This document shows, in pieces, positions 1-8,260 of a stretch of 64,000 nucleotides of DNA (positions within the stretch are counted from its first letter, which is position 1; each line of letters opens with the position of its first letter). The notes under the pieces are model-generated. The model was not told the origin of the DNA. It worked only from the letters and a program-made list of their open reading frames with translations, and ran no database searches. A program made the translations under genes and the position numbers. The stretch is from an uncultured Flavobacteriaceae bacterium (GTDB taxonomy: Bacteria; Bacteroidota; Bacteroidia; Flavobacteriales; Flavobacteriaceae). The stretch is taken from positions 1-64,000 of the forward strand of contig CAJXUB010000004.1 of NCBI GenBank assembly GCA_913061125.1, in the 5' to 3' direction.

Positions 1-267
1 TCTGAATTACAGTAGGATTGGCCACGGCACACAAGGTGTGCAAGCTTTATGTCTCTTGAAAGCCCTGGTATGCGGCGTTCAGTTTTGAGGCATCGTAAAA
101 GTAGACCTAGAAACTCTAATGCTTTGGTAGGGTTTTGAAATTTTTGAAGCTAAGGGATAAATGGATTGTTTTTGGTCAGTTTATCCTCGAAAATTAAATG
201 AAAACTAAGCGTGTAGAAAGCTTTTTTATGGCTTGTTTGGACCCGAGTTCGATTCTCGGCGACTCCA
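1..267 (+). ncRNA. ssrA: tmRNA (3' part; 5' end outside the window)
   Basis: The segment ends in a tRNA-like half. It has a 5-bp T stem (CCGAG/CTCGG) around the loop TTCGATT, then an acceptor strand CGACTCC and discriminator A at about 267. It continues directly into a strong terminator. The long upstream part, beginning near TCTGAATTACAGTAGG, looks like the pseudoknot domain just after the tag-peptide stop in flavobacterial tmRNAs. The tag reading frame and the 5' acceptor strand lie left of the window. The CCA end is not encoded: the genome reads CGG after the discriminator. tmRNA with SmpB rescues stalled ribosomes. This was recognised by eye from the 3' end; a covariance-model search would fix the boundaries. 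Confidence 0.85.
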
Positions 268-285
268 CGGCATTATTCCCTAAAA
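263..285 (+). repeat. Direct repeat, left copy (att-like, overlaps tmRNA 3' end)
   Basis: A 23-bp stretch beginning CTCCACGGCATTATTCCC recurs exactly at 2135-2157. The left copy covers the last bases of tmRNA and the first arm of its terminator. The 3' end of ssrA is a classical target of tyrosine-recombinase islands, which leave such repeats. Confidence 0.75.
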
Positions 286-313
286 TAAAATTTATTTTAG
301 GGAATATTTTTTT
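274..313 (+). terminator. Rho-independent terminator of tmRNA
   Basis: The left arm 274-289 (TATTCCCTAAAATAAA) is perfectly complementary to the right arm 291-306. Seven T residues (307-313) follow. The position directly after the tmRNA 3' end fits its terminator. Confidence 0.85.
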
Positions 314-440
314 GATCAATCTCAAATCAGTGGTTTAAATAAACCCAACCAGTATTTATATCATTATTACTGTTATTTAAAATAAGTTTATAAAAATATG
401 TTCGATATTTGAATAGAGAACTCTACTAAAGCAATAAAAC

Positions 441-470
441 GGTTACACTATTAATAGTGTAACCATTTTT
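441..470. terminator. Perfect palindrome, likely terminator of the DinB-like gene
   Basis: GGTTACACTATT is followed immediately by its exact reverse complement (441-464), with ATTTTT on the plus side and GTTTT on the minus side. It lies about 30 bp beyond the stop of the minus-strand gene at 496. Confidence 0.55.
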
Positions 471-495
471 GATTTTATTCCTAGAAAATTTATCG

Positions 496-1035
496 CTACA
501 TTAATTTACCTAAGAATACCTGTGCTCTGGAATTAAAAGGATTTCCACTAGCTCTTCTATTTGATGCGATTTGTCCGGTATGCCAAATAGCATCTGATAA
601 GGGACCGTTAATAGCATTCCAAAATGGAAAAGACATACTATGACCACCGAAATTAATTTTTACAGAAATTTCAGAGATTTTAACCTCTTTTATTAGCATA
701 TCAGACATTTTTTTAAGATTTAACAATGTCTTAGTTCTATATTCACTAAAGGACATTTCATATTTAGTTTCTGTAGGATACTCTTTATTATGAAATGCAT
801 AAATGATCATTTCTGTTAAGCCATAAATATGCTCCAAAACATCTAAAGAAGATCGACTATCATCACTAGGCTTGTATGAGAGGTCAATATCTCTTAGGCC
901 GTCAGTGGCCCAATAATATCTGAACCCTAACCCTTCAATTAATCGGGTGATTACTGTTTCAGTGGTAAAATTATCAGCATAGGGGCCTAACTCAGAAAAA
1001 GGTAATGATTCATTGGTTTTTTCAGAATCTTTCAT
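496..1035 (-). CDS. DinB-like (four-helix, metal-binding) protein
   Basis: This 179-residue soluble protein has no signal peptide. The C-terminal part contains IWHTGQIASNRRASGNP, which resembles the third histidine motif of DinB/YfiT-like metalloproteins. An earlier LEHIYGL could supply another ligand. DinB-fold proteins include thiol-S-transferases and many stress-induced members of unknown substrate. The ATG at 1035 gives a normal family length. It is the first gene of the tmRNA-flanked segment, transcribed towards tmRNA, with a palindromic terminator beyond its stop. Enzymatic role unknown. The family call rests on the HxxGQ motif and length; bacillithiol as co-substrate is possible, since bshC is present in this genome, but is only inference. 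Confidence 0.65.
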   Translation of the reverse strand: MKDSEKTNESLPFSELGPYADNFTTETVITRLIEGLGFRYYWATDGLRDIDLSYKPSDDSRSSLDVLEHIYGLTEMIIYAFHNKEYPTETKYEMSFSEYRTKTLLNLKKMSDMLIKEVKISEISVKINFGGHSMSFPFWNAINGPLSDAIWHTGQIASNRRASGNPFNSRAQVFLGKLM

Positions 1036-1171
1036 AATATATTATTTAATTGTTTATAGTTTTAGTTATCAAAATAGACAGCTTATTAAATAATAAATAT
1101 AATTGCTATACTTGAACTTGCAAAATACAATTAATAATTTTATGTTTGATGTAAATCAATATATCAAAATC

Positions 1172-1633
1172 ATGAAAAACATTTATTTAGCTTTAGTAAG
1201 TATTTTATTATTTGCGTCTTGTGGGCAAGAGCCAGCCAGTGAAATAGAAAATAAAATCAAAGTAGGATCTTTAGGATTTCATGTATCATTTGTAGTGCCT
1301 AACGATGCCACAGAAAGAATGGATCAGTTTATTGAGACACATGAACAGTTTATGCGCGAGACTCATCACTTATCTGGTGATCAAGAACCCATTGTTTTAT
1401 CTTATTCTGTATTTAAGTCCCCAGAATTGAATAATCCTTTCGATCCCAACAGTGGTGAAACAGGAAACACACTTTATGGTTTAACAGAAATTTATAATGG
1501 CCCTGAAGGTGTTCAGGCTCATATGACTTTAGGTCAGCAACGTGAAGCCATGTTTGCTGAATTAGTAGACTTAACAAACACATATAGTGTTGCAGGAATT
1601 CTCGGAGCACCTGTAATCGCGGCAATGGAATAA
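1172..1633 (+). CDS. Small lipoprotein, possible dimeric alpha/beta-barrel (ABM-like) fold
   Basis: I chose the ATG at 1172 over the track start at 1103 because it begins a clean lipoprotein signal, MKNIYLALVSILLFASC, with lipobox FASC. The mature part is about 135 residues. It has a pattern HVSFVV..., LYGLTEIYNGPEGVQAHM..., loosely like antibiotic-biosynthesis-monooxygenase-type dimeric alpha/beta barrels, but no catalytic residues can be named. It is probably anchored in a membrane facing the periplasm or surface. It sits alone inside the tmRNA-flanked segment, diverging from the DinB-like gene, with a hairpin about 60 bp past its stop. Function unknown; the fold is a weak inference. Confidence 0.6.
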   Translation: MKNIYLALVSILLFASCGQEPASEIENKIKVGSLGFHVSFVVPNDATERMDQFIETHEQFMRETHHLSGDQEPIVLSYSVFKSPELNNPFDPNSGETGNTLYGLTEIYNGPEGVQAHMTLGQQREAMFAELVDLTNTYSVAGILGAPVIAAME

Positions 1634-1693
1634 TTAAAACTTATTTTAATTTATCAAATGATATAGCTGTGCTGCAACTTTAAATATTAGTAG

Positions 1694-1720
1694 TTGTAGA
1701 TCGCATCTACAAGCTGTTTT
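1694..1720 (+). terminator. Hairpin terminator after the lipoprotein gene
   Basis: TTGTAGAT-CGC-ATCTACAA forms an 8-bp stem with a 3-nt loop (1694-1712), followed by GCTGTTTTT. It lies 60 bp past the lipoprotein stop. Confidence 0.55.
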
Positions 1721-1736
1721 TAACTTTAAATAAAAA

Positions 1737-2000
1737 ATTAATTTAGTAATTAAAGGGAAATGCACGTCAAGTTATGACGCGGTATATAAAGACTTTATTG
1801 AATTGTCAGAAACAAGAGCACAATGTTGTGATGAATCTAAGACAACAATTAGTAAAATAGACAACAATAATTTTGTTGTTCTATTATTTAATGTTGACAT
1901 GAGTAAATTGAAAGAAATATTATCTACTCCTGAAAGAGCTGAAGTAATAAAACTTAATGGAATCTCAAATGAAATGTTTCAATTTTCGTCTTTGGGATAG
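1737..2000 (+). pseudogene. Small gene remnant without an ATG start
   Basis: The open frame runs from just after an in-frame TAA (1731) to the stop at 1998-2000. It reads INLVIKGKCTSSYDAVYKDF and continues through the 65-residue track ORF. The protein-like sequence clearly begins upstream of the TTG at 1803 used by the track, yet the frame holds no ATG or GTG before its first methionine, well inside the ORF. Either translation starts at a rare codon (ATT at 1737 or 1749) or the start was lost. The alternating strand/helix pattern (NNFVVLLFNVD, then a helix) suggests a small alpha/beta-barrel protein of roughly 85-90 residues. No function assigned; it lies inside the tmRNA-flanked segment. Confidence 0.4.
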
Positions 2001-2042
2001 GGGCGTAAATAAATATGTTTAGATATTTGGAACCCCCACTTT

Positions 2043-2084
2043 TTATTCCCAAGAATAATTTTTTATAATTGGGAATAATATTTT
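2043..2084. terminator. Hairpin with ATTCCC/GGGAAT stem
   Basis: TTATTCCCAA (2043-2052) pairs with TTGGGAATAA (2069-2078) across a 16-nt loop, followed by TATTTTCT. The stem core resembles that of the tmRNA terminator at 274-306, so it may be a diverged copy. Confidence 0.4.
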
Positions 2085-2134
2085 CTAAAAACAGCTAAAT
2101 CAGACCTAAAAAAGTTCGACTTTACTCCTTTCTC

Positions 2135-2157
2135 CTCCACGGCATTATTCCCTAAAA
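2135..2157 (+). repeat. Direct repeat, right copy (att-like)
   Basis: Exact copy of 263-285. Its last bases overlap the stop codon of the histone-deacetylase-like gene at 2152. Upstream, GTTCGA (2114-2119) echoes the tmRNA T-loop, but the spacing to the repeat is 5 nt longer than in tmRNA, so the remaining tRNA-like half is not preserved. Confidence 0.7.
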
Positions 2158-3054
2158 AAATAACTCTTGAGCCAATTCAAAAGTATTGGAATGCGCATTA
2201 ATGATGTCCTTTAAATGAATGGAATACCCCCCTCCCATACTCACTTGAACAGGAATATTGTTGTTTTTACACAATTCCAAAACAAAAAAATCTCGTGCTT
2301 TACACCCTTCCATGGTCAGTCCCAACCGGCCTAGTTTGTCGTTTTTTAAAACATCAACCCCTGCCAAATAAAATATAAAATCAGGTTTAAATGAATCTAC
2401 CAACTTTGGGATGTACTGCGCTAATGCATCCAAATACACCTCATCGGTAGTATCATCTTCCAGAGGCAGGTCAAAATCGCTGTTTTGTTTTTTAAAGGGG
2501 TAATTTTTTTTACCGTGATAAGATACGGTAAAGACCGAATTTTGATGTTCAAAAATGGATGCGGTGCCATCACCTTGATGCACATCCAAATCGACAATCA
2601 TGACTTTTTTTGCTAAGTTATTGTCTATCAAATAATTGGCTGCAATGGCCTGATCGTTGAGCATACAAAATGCGCCTGGTCGATCTCGAAATGCGTGATG
2701 CGTCCCACCTGCAATATTCATCGAAATGCCATACTGTTGGGCAAAATGGGTGTTTTCTATGGTCCCTTGAGCGATGACTCGCTCTCGATGGACCAAGGCC
2801 TCGGATAACGGAAAACCAATCTGTCGGCAGTTTAGTTTATCTAATGACAAATGAATTAAATTATCATAATATTTCTCGCAGTGAGTGGATAGCAAATGGG
2901 ATTTTTCAATAGGTGAAGGCGAAAAAAAATTGTTTTGATTGCAGATATTTTTCCTCAGCAATTGTTCTGGCAACAACTCGTATTTTTCCATAGGAAATCT
3001 GTGCCCAATTTTAAGCTGATGTTTATAGATGGGATCAAAGGCAATTTTCAACAT
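2152..3054 (-). CDS. Histone deacetylase superfamily protein (AcuC/HdaH-like)
   Basis: The 300-residue protein matches the bacterial class of zinc amidohydrolases of the arginase/deacetylase fold. Visible motifs are the paired histidines GGTHHAF (119-120), the zinc ligands DLDVH (D157, H159) and AGVDVLKNDKLG (D234), and the transition-state tyrosine in GGGYS (277). All expected catalytic residues are present. Bacterial relatives deacetylate acetyl-lysine on enzymes such as acetyl-CoA synthetase, or small acetylated amines; the substrate cannot be told from sequence. It has no signal peptide, so is cytosolic. It is monocistronic, convergent to tmRNA and divergent from the SOUL gene. Its stop codon lies inside the right att-like repeat. 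Confidence 0.88.
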   Translation of the reverse strand: MLKIAFDPIYKHQLKIGHRFPMEKYELLPEQLLRKNICNQNNFFSPSPIEKSHLLSTHCEKYYDNLIHLSLDKLNCRQIGFPLSEALVHRERVIAQGTIENTHFAQQYGISMNIAGGTHHAFRDRPGAFCMLNDQAIAANYLIDNNLAKKVMIVDLDVHQGDGTASIFEHQNSVFTVSYHGKKNYPFKKQNSDFDLPLEDDTTDEVYLDALAQYIPKLVDSFKPDFIFYLAGVDVLKNDKLGRLGLTMEGCKARDFFVLELCKNNNIPVQVSMGGGYSIHLKDIINAHSNTFELAQELFF

Positions 3055-3136
3055 TTAACATTCATTTATAACGAGCTATAAATTTAGAGCATTTAAAAGT
3101 TATATAATTGTAAAACAGACACTTTAAAATTTTTTT

Positions 3137-3721
3137 ATGAAAATATTAGTCATCATTGGCGGTATTCTACTGGCTGGATTTGTAGGTATTCAATTATTTG
3201 CTCTAAAGAGCCAACACAATATTGAAACGTACCCCTACAAGGTAGTTGAAGAATGTGATTCATTTGAAATTCGGCGCTACGAGGCGCGTTTGTTCAGTGC
3301 CGTAAAGGTTTCTTCTGGCGATTATAAATCGGCATCCGGTTTAGGGTTTTCTATTTTGGCAGGTTATATTTTTGGTGGAAATGATAGAAATGAAAACATT
3401 GCCATGACCTCCCCTGTTGCCATGACCATAGAAGATTCCATGACCATGCGATTTATGGTGCCTAAAAAATGGAATAAAGAGCAATTACCAAAACCAAATC
3501 AAACGACTATTTCTTTTGTTGAAGAACCTGAAAAATTGGTCGCCGCCCTACAATTTAAGGGCTGGGCCAATGATAAAAAAATATCAAAATTCAAAAAACA
3601 GTTAAAAACTGCTTTGGATGCTCAAGGCATTGCGCATTCCAACAAATTTGAACTGTTCGGTTACAACGCGCCTTATGAGGTCCTTAATAGACGAAATGAA
3701 ATTATTGTTGAGCTGTATTAA
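3137..3721 (+). CDS. SOUL/HEBP-family heme-binding-type protein, membrane-anchored
   Basis: The 194-residue protein has an N-terminal hydrophobic segment (about 3-25) that could be a membrane anchor or uncleaved signal. A SOUL domain fills the rest: YKVVEECDSFEIRRYE at the start, a central GGNDRNENIAMTSPVAM, and NAPYEVLNRRNEIIVEL at the end. SOUL proteins bind heme or porphyrin in animals and plants. Bacterial members are widespread, with unproven function. The N-terminal helix suggests it acts at the periplasmic face. Divergent from the deacetylase-like gene and convergent with the large T9SS protein. Family assignment is firm, role unknown. Confidence 0.88.
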   Translation: MKILVIIGGILLAGFVGIQLFALKSQHNIETYPYKVVEECDSFEIRRYEARLFSAVKVSSGDYKSASGLGFSILAGYIFGGNDRNENIAMTSPVAMTIEDSMTMRFMVPKKWNKEQLPKPNQTTISFVEEPEKLVAALQFKGWANDKKISKFKKQLKTALDAQGIAHSNKFELFGYNAPYEVLNRRNEIIVELY

Positions 3722-3766
3722 GGAAAAGCTTACGTTTTTTTACGCCAAAAATTTAAACATCGTTCA

Positions 3767-6700
3767 TCAAAGTTTTATAAAGCGTTTGGTAACAGAGCCG
3801 TTTAGGTCCACAACAGAAATTAGATACACCCCACCGCTAAGCCCACTAACATCTATTTGATTGGTTCCAAAAGCAGCCAAAACACGTTGCCCGATTATGG
3901 TACTAATTTCAATGTACTTCCCGAACATATCACCCGAAATAAACAACATGTTAGTAACAGGATTCGGATAAACTACAAGATCTGTGGCAGGGTCTGTTGG
4001 TGTCGGTGGCGGGGGTTGATTGGTATTTATGGCATTTGGACTTCCATTGGTATTGACACAATCCCAATGTTCAGCCAATGTATTATCGAGATCGGGTGCT
4101 ATTAATTCTATGGAATTTCCTGTTTCGAAAGCACAAGTTGGCCAAGGGGCTTCGTTGGTATAGTGAACCTCATCGACCAAGTTGTCAAACCTGTTGTATA
4201 GTCGTACTGAATCATTTGAACCAAATCCGAATCCTAATTCGCCCATAAATGGAATTCCTGGAAAGGCACTACTAAATCGAATTTGATCTTTAACCAATAC
4301 TAAATAAGCATTGGCTTCTATTTGAGTCCCTTCTGGAATCACAAAGGTATTATTGCCGTTGGAATCTCTTACCCGCCAATTGGACACATCTATAGCGGCA
4401 GACGTGGTGTTGTATAACTCGATCCAATCACCAGGATCAAAGGCATCGGAACTGCTGTAGTTGATTTCATTGATAATCACTTGAGATTTTACCGTTATTG
4501 GAGCGCTATCTCGGTACATGCAGATCTCAAGAGCGTCTTTAACAACGATATTATACGTTCCAACAGCTAGATTGGAAAAAACATTATCGGACTCAAAATT
4601 TTGACCCCCATCAATGCTGTACATGTACGGCCCTTGACCAGAAGTTGGTATAACCGTAATTGTTCCATCTGCAGACACAACCGATGATACTTGAGTAGTT
4701 ATGATATCGGCTGTGGTGAACGTACAGGCGTCAACAAAAACAGTTTCGACATAGGTGCATCCAGTTACACCCTGAATGTATATTTGATAAGTTCCTGGAG
4801 ATAAATTATCAAATGTGTTGGTCTCTACTAGGGTTTGACCGCCGTCAATGCTGTATTGAAATGGACTTAATCCTGATGCTGTGTAAATGGCGATGCTGGC
4901 ATCATTAGCCGTGGAAGAGCTGGCGTTAGTTACATCAATGTTGGCAGTAATTTCACATCCTGTCCCGTCTGGGCAAAATACATTTTGTGTTTTACTGTCA
5001 AATTCCCCATTATTAAAAACCAGATTATTCCCTGAGGAATCGTTAACTAAAATGCTTCCTTCCCCAAATCCACAACAAATCCCATCGCCGTAAGAATCGT
5101 AAACATATAACGTAAAACAAGAGCTATAATCCACACAAATATCCTGAGTATAAACATCAGTTCCAAAATCCAAAGCACCGTCAGCCACGATGGTATTGGT
5201 GCCCTCATCCATGAGCTTCCAAGAGGTTTCTTGAGGGTAGTTATCGGCATTGATAATGAGTGTAATGATATCATAGTCCGAGTCCAAATCAGACGTAATG
5301 GAAGCTGAATTATTTGATAAATTCTGGTCTGGCTGGGCATTAACGGCCGTTACGTTTAGAACGATGTTATTATTTGGCAATAAGTTATCTGACACGGCGA
5401 CGGTAATGATTTCTTGGTTTTGAAAAGGAATATTAACATCAACAGAAATATTATCTACAATTGCTCCATTGGCTACTACTTCTATAGAAACTTCGTTCAG
5501 GGTTAGTTGACCTTTGTTGGTTAGTTCTGTTGTTAATTCCAACTCGTCATTGCAAACCGCATTGACTTCTAAAATATCAATAGCACCGTCCAACTCGTAT
5601 AATTTTGTAACAGTTTCCGTTAAAGTATTATTGTTATCATATTCGTCTTGTGGATGACTCAGGTTGACGGCAATGGTATAATCGCCAGTAGTTGACATGT
5701 CTATAGGCAAAGTGAATTGGAATTCACCTTCACTGAACGGTTCGATATTTTCGGTAATCAAAACCGTTTGAATCGAAATATCATTAACGAGTAATTCCAG
5801 TTCAAAATTGGTCATATCATTTAGCCCATAGTTGGCAATTGTGGCGCTAACCAATTCGTTGGTTCCCAAACTGGATGAAGATTCTGGTTGGGTTATGGCC
5901 TTTACGCCCAAGTCATAATCTCCCTTTATTTCTGCCCAAAAGGAAACCCACGGTCGAGCCTGTTTAATAGCCAATTGGTCTTCAGCAGTCACTTTATATT
6001 CGATATCCATTCCAAATCCTTCTGCACCTTCAACATCATAAAGAAGGGCAAATTCGTTGTGGATGACCGATAGAAAATCGCGCATCTGATCCAAATATTC
6101 TTGATCCATCACCAATTCACCTGGATTAACCAAATTGGATAATCTCAAAACCAAATAACCGCCGCCTTGATCTGGGTTTTCATACAACAAGATTTCCTCT
6201 GGAACAGAATTCGGATCTGGATTGGTAATTAGAGATTCTCCGACTTGGGTATTTAGATAAAATGTGCCTTGGGTTTCGTAAATGGGATCAATGCTAATAC
6301 CCACACCGTTGGATTTTTCGTTTTGAAAATTGGGGTGGCACAACACGCCCATAGCCGCTACAAAATGATCAATTCGGTAAAAATCTCGCTCTTCGTATGC
6401 TCTAAAATTCCACATACTGGCGTACACTTGCTTGATGGATTTTGAAATATGACCTTCTTCAGGGTATTGTGTTTTTGAGGTGTATAATCCTGCACCGCTA
6501 AATCCTGGTAAATCTTCATTATTTGTGCTGGAACGGCACCTAACATTAGTGCCTTCGGGAAAGGCATCGTGCATGGCTTGTAGGTCGTCCATAATCCACT
6601 GTGGCATTGGGGCGTTTCTAATATCTCGTCTAAAGTCTTTAAGCCGTTCCGTTCTAAAATTGATATCATTCCGAAAGGTGGGATTGTCAATCATGACCTG

Positions 6701-8146
6701 AGCTTCTTCATAGAAATTATTATATTTCATAAACTCGTCGTAATAATAAAATGGGATTCCAAATCCGTCTGGTATGGTTCCCTCTGGAAACTCAAACGTT
6801 CGCATGGTGGCCACATTGGAGCACTTGGCTCCAAAGGCATCGGACATGCTAAAATTGATGTCATCCAAAGGCATAATCTCTGTAATGCTTAAATTTCGTA
6901 TTGGAATTTGTGGCTCTGTGGGGCGTAAATCCTCGTACCAGGCATTAACTTCTTCTAAAGTGGCTTCTCTTATTTCGTAACGATCGGCCTCTACTTTATA
7001 ATAAATATAGCCATTGAGTAGGCCGGCTATTGCAGGGTTATCTAAAGGATTTGCAATATAAGCGTTTGGGACATTATCTTGTATTGCCCTGAGATTTACG
7101 TGCGATAGAGGGGTTTGAATGACCGAGGTAATTATTCCACCAACTCGAGGTAACGAATTGGGCAAAGCGTCGTACAAAACGATATCTCGACTTCCGGGGG
7201 TTTCATTGAGGTCTTGCATGTGTTTAAAAAAACCAAAACCCTCTGCTTCATGAAATGGAATGTAGTTGACTTCAGCAAAAACATCCGTTTCTAAAACGAC
7301 GTCAAATCTGGAGTCTTCAAATTCATCGGCGTAGTTATTGATGTGGTTGTCTTCATCGGCCTGACCGATGAAGTGATTCATATTGTTTTGAAGAAAGGGC
7401 ATACTAGCAACTAAAAGCTCATAGGTTCGTTGTGTGGCTTCAAAATCATAAGCATCTCCAAAAGAGAAATTAAAGGAATAGGTTCCGATGGTTCCATTGG
7501 GAAGGATTTCGTTGGGGTTGAAAACAATCTCCCCAGAGCTGTCGTCTCCAGTAACCGACGCCCCTATTCCACCCCAAAAACTGGCGTGAATAACATAGGT
7601 ATTACTATTGATAAAATAGACCTTTGGTTGTGGTGTATCACGGTCTAAAATTCCGAACTTAACATACAATTGATCGTCTAAAAAAGGAGCCCATCCTACA
7701 TTGTTTATTGTAGCCAAATTCATGAAAGTATCCGCATCAGGAATTGAAGTTGTACCATCTACAAAATCAATAGACTCTGCAAAATTGAAAGGCGCATCAG
7801 TGGGCATGTTATTAAACTCCGTGAGGTCGTCAATACCATCGCCATCATAATCTTCTGGAGCCGAAATGTCGTGGGCGGTTATGCTGTATTGTTCCAAAGG
7901 ATACGCTCCCGCAGGTTCAGTAATTATCATGGTGCCATCTACTCCCATTGTCATAGAAACAGCCCAATTGAAAGTTGGACTGTGTTGTGCATGCAAAATA
8001 TAATATTTATCAGATTGACCTTGTATGGAAAGTTGCACTTGACCCAAGCCATTTACGGAATAATTGTCTATCGGTACCGGCTGAGCAGTGCTGAGATTAT
8101 GAAGTGAAATAAAAAAAATAAGGGACAGGTAAATCCTATATATCAT
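3767..8146 (-). CDS. Secreted T9SS protein with glucan-water-dikinase-like phosphohistidine and ATP-binding domains
   Basis: A 1459-residue exported protein. Signal peptide 1-21; N-terminal region with a calcium-loop-like DYDGDGIDDL (99-108). Next a swivel domain carrying TPLSHVNLRA (His349), then FGAKCSNVATMR (438-449) and a PEP/pyruvate-binding-type ATP-grasp region (RCRSSTNNEDLPGFSGAGLY, 536-555; QARPWV, 729-734). The histidine motif, the GAK..N motif and the order swivel-then-ATP-grasp resemble plant glucan, water dikinase rather than PPDK or PEP synthase, where the order is reversed. After 740: CARDB-like domains, a cysteine-rich beta domain (DSYGDGICCGFG), two SprB-like repeats, a lamin-tail domain (INEINYSS..., about 1235-1360) and a type A T9SS tail from YPNPVTN. 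Convergent with the SOUL gene. An ATP-dependent-looking module outside the cell is the oddity; activity is unproven. Confidence 0.85.
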   Translation of the reverse strand: MIYRIYLSLIFFISLHNLSTAQPVPIDNYSVNGLGQVQLSIQGQSDKYYILHAQHSPTFNWAVSMTMGVDGTMIITEPAGAYPLEQYSITAHDISAPEDYDGDGIDDLTEFNNMPTDAPFNFAESIDFVDGTTSIPDADTFMNLATINNVGWAPFLDDQLYVKFGILDRDTPQPKVYFINSNTYVIHASFWGGIGASVTGDDSSGEIVFNPNEILPNGTIGTYSFNFSFGDAYDFEATQRTYELLVASMPFLQNNMNHFIGQADEDNHINNYADEFEDSRFDVVLETDVFAEVNYIPFHEAEGFGFFKHMQDLNETPGSRDIVLYDALPNSLPRVGGIITSVIQTPLSHVNLRAIQDNVPNAYIANPLDNPAIAGLLNGYIYYKVEADRYEIREATLEEVNAWYEDLRPTEPQIPIRNLSITEIMPLDDINFSMSDAFGAKCSNVATMRTFEFPEGTIPDGFGIPFYYYDEFMKYNNFYEEAQVMIDNPTFRNDINFRTERLKDFRRDIRNAPMPQWIMDDLQAMHDAFPEGTNVRCRSSTNNEDLPGFSGAGLYTSKTQYPEEGHISKSIKQVYASMWNFRAYEERDFYRIDHFVAAMGVLCHPNFQNEKSNGVGISIDPIYETQGTFYLNTQVGESLITNPDPNSVPEEILLYENPDQGGGYLVLRLSNLVNPGELVMDQEYLDQMRDFLSVIHNEFALLYDVEGAEGFGMDIEYKVTAEDQLAIKQARPWVSFWAEIKGDYDLGVKAITQPESSSSLGTNELVSATIANYGLNDMTNFELELLVNDISIQTVLITENIEPFSEGEFQFTLPIDMSTTGDYTIAVNLSHPQDEYDNNNTLTETVTKLYELDGAIDILEVNAVCNDELELTTELTNKGQLTLNEVSIEVVANGAIVDNISVDVNIPFQNQEIITVAVSDNLLPNNNIVLNVTAVNAQPDQNLSNNSASITSDLDSDYDIITLIINADNYPQETSWKLMDEGTNTIVADGALDFGTDVYTQDICVDYSSCFTLYVYDSYGDGICCGFGEGSILVNDSSGNNLVFNNGEFDSKTQNVFCPDGTGCEITANIDVTNASSSTANDASIAIYTASGLSPFQYSIDGGQTLVETNTFDNLSPGTYQIYIQGVTGCTYVETVFVDACTFTTADIITTQVSSVVSADGTITVIPTSGQGPYMYSIDGGQNFESDNVFSNLAVGTYNIVVKDALEICMYRDSAPITVKSQVIINEINYSSSDAFDPGDWIELYNTTSAAIDVSNWRVRDSNGNNTFVIPEGTQIEANAYLVLVKDQIRFSSAFPGIPFMGELGFGFGSNDSVRLYNRFDNLVDEVHYTNEAPWPTCAFETGNSIELIAPDLDNTLAEHWDCVNTNGSPNAINTNQPPPPTPTDPATDLVVYPNPVTNMLFISGDMFGKYIEISTIIGQRVLAAFGTNQIDVSGLSGGVYLISVVDLNGSVTKRFIKL

Positions 8147-8260
8147 TGTAAACTACAAGTTAAATAAATTGCTAAACCACTAATATACAAATGTTTAACG
8201 TCTTGGTTACAAAAAATTAAGCTAAAATTAACATCATCGGATTCTGTGGAATCTATCCGA

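Larger units (their letters stand above)
263..2157. mobile_element. Candidate ssrA-integrated mini-island remnant
   Basis: About 1.87 kb lies between two exact 23-bp copies of the tmRNA 3' end. The segment is more AT-rich to the eye than the flanks. It holds a DinB-like gene, a lipoprotein gene and a gene remnant lacking a start, each separated by hairpins. No integrase, excisionase or transposase is present, so if it is an element it is decayed or was moved in trans. Without it, tmRNA would run directly into the 3' end of the histone-deacetylase-like gene. Mobility is inferred from the repeat and the target site. Confidence 0.5.

Noticed and set aside
2111-2140. Possible second tRNA-like 3' half near the right repeat
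   Set aside because: Only GTTCGA and the last bases match; no stem can be formed.
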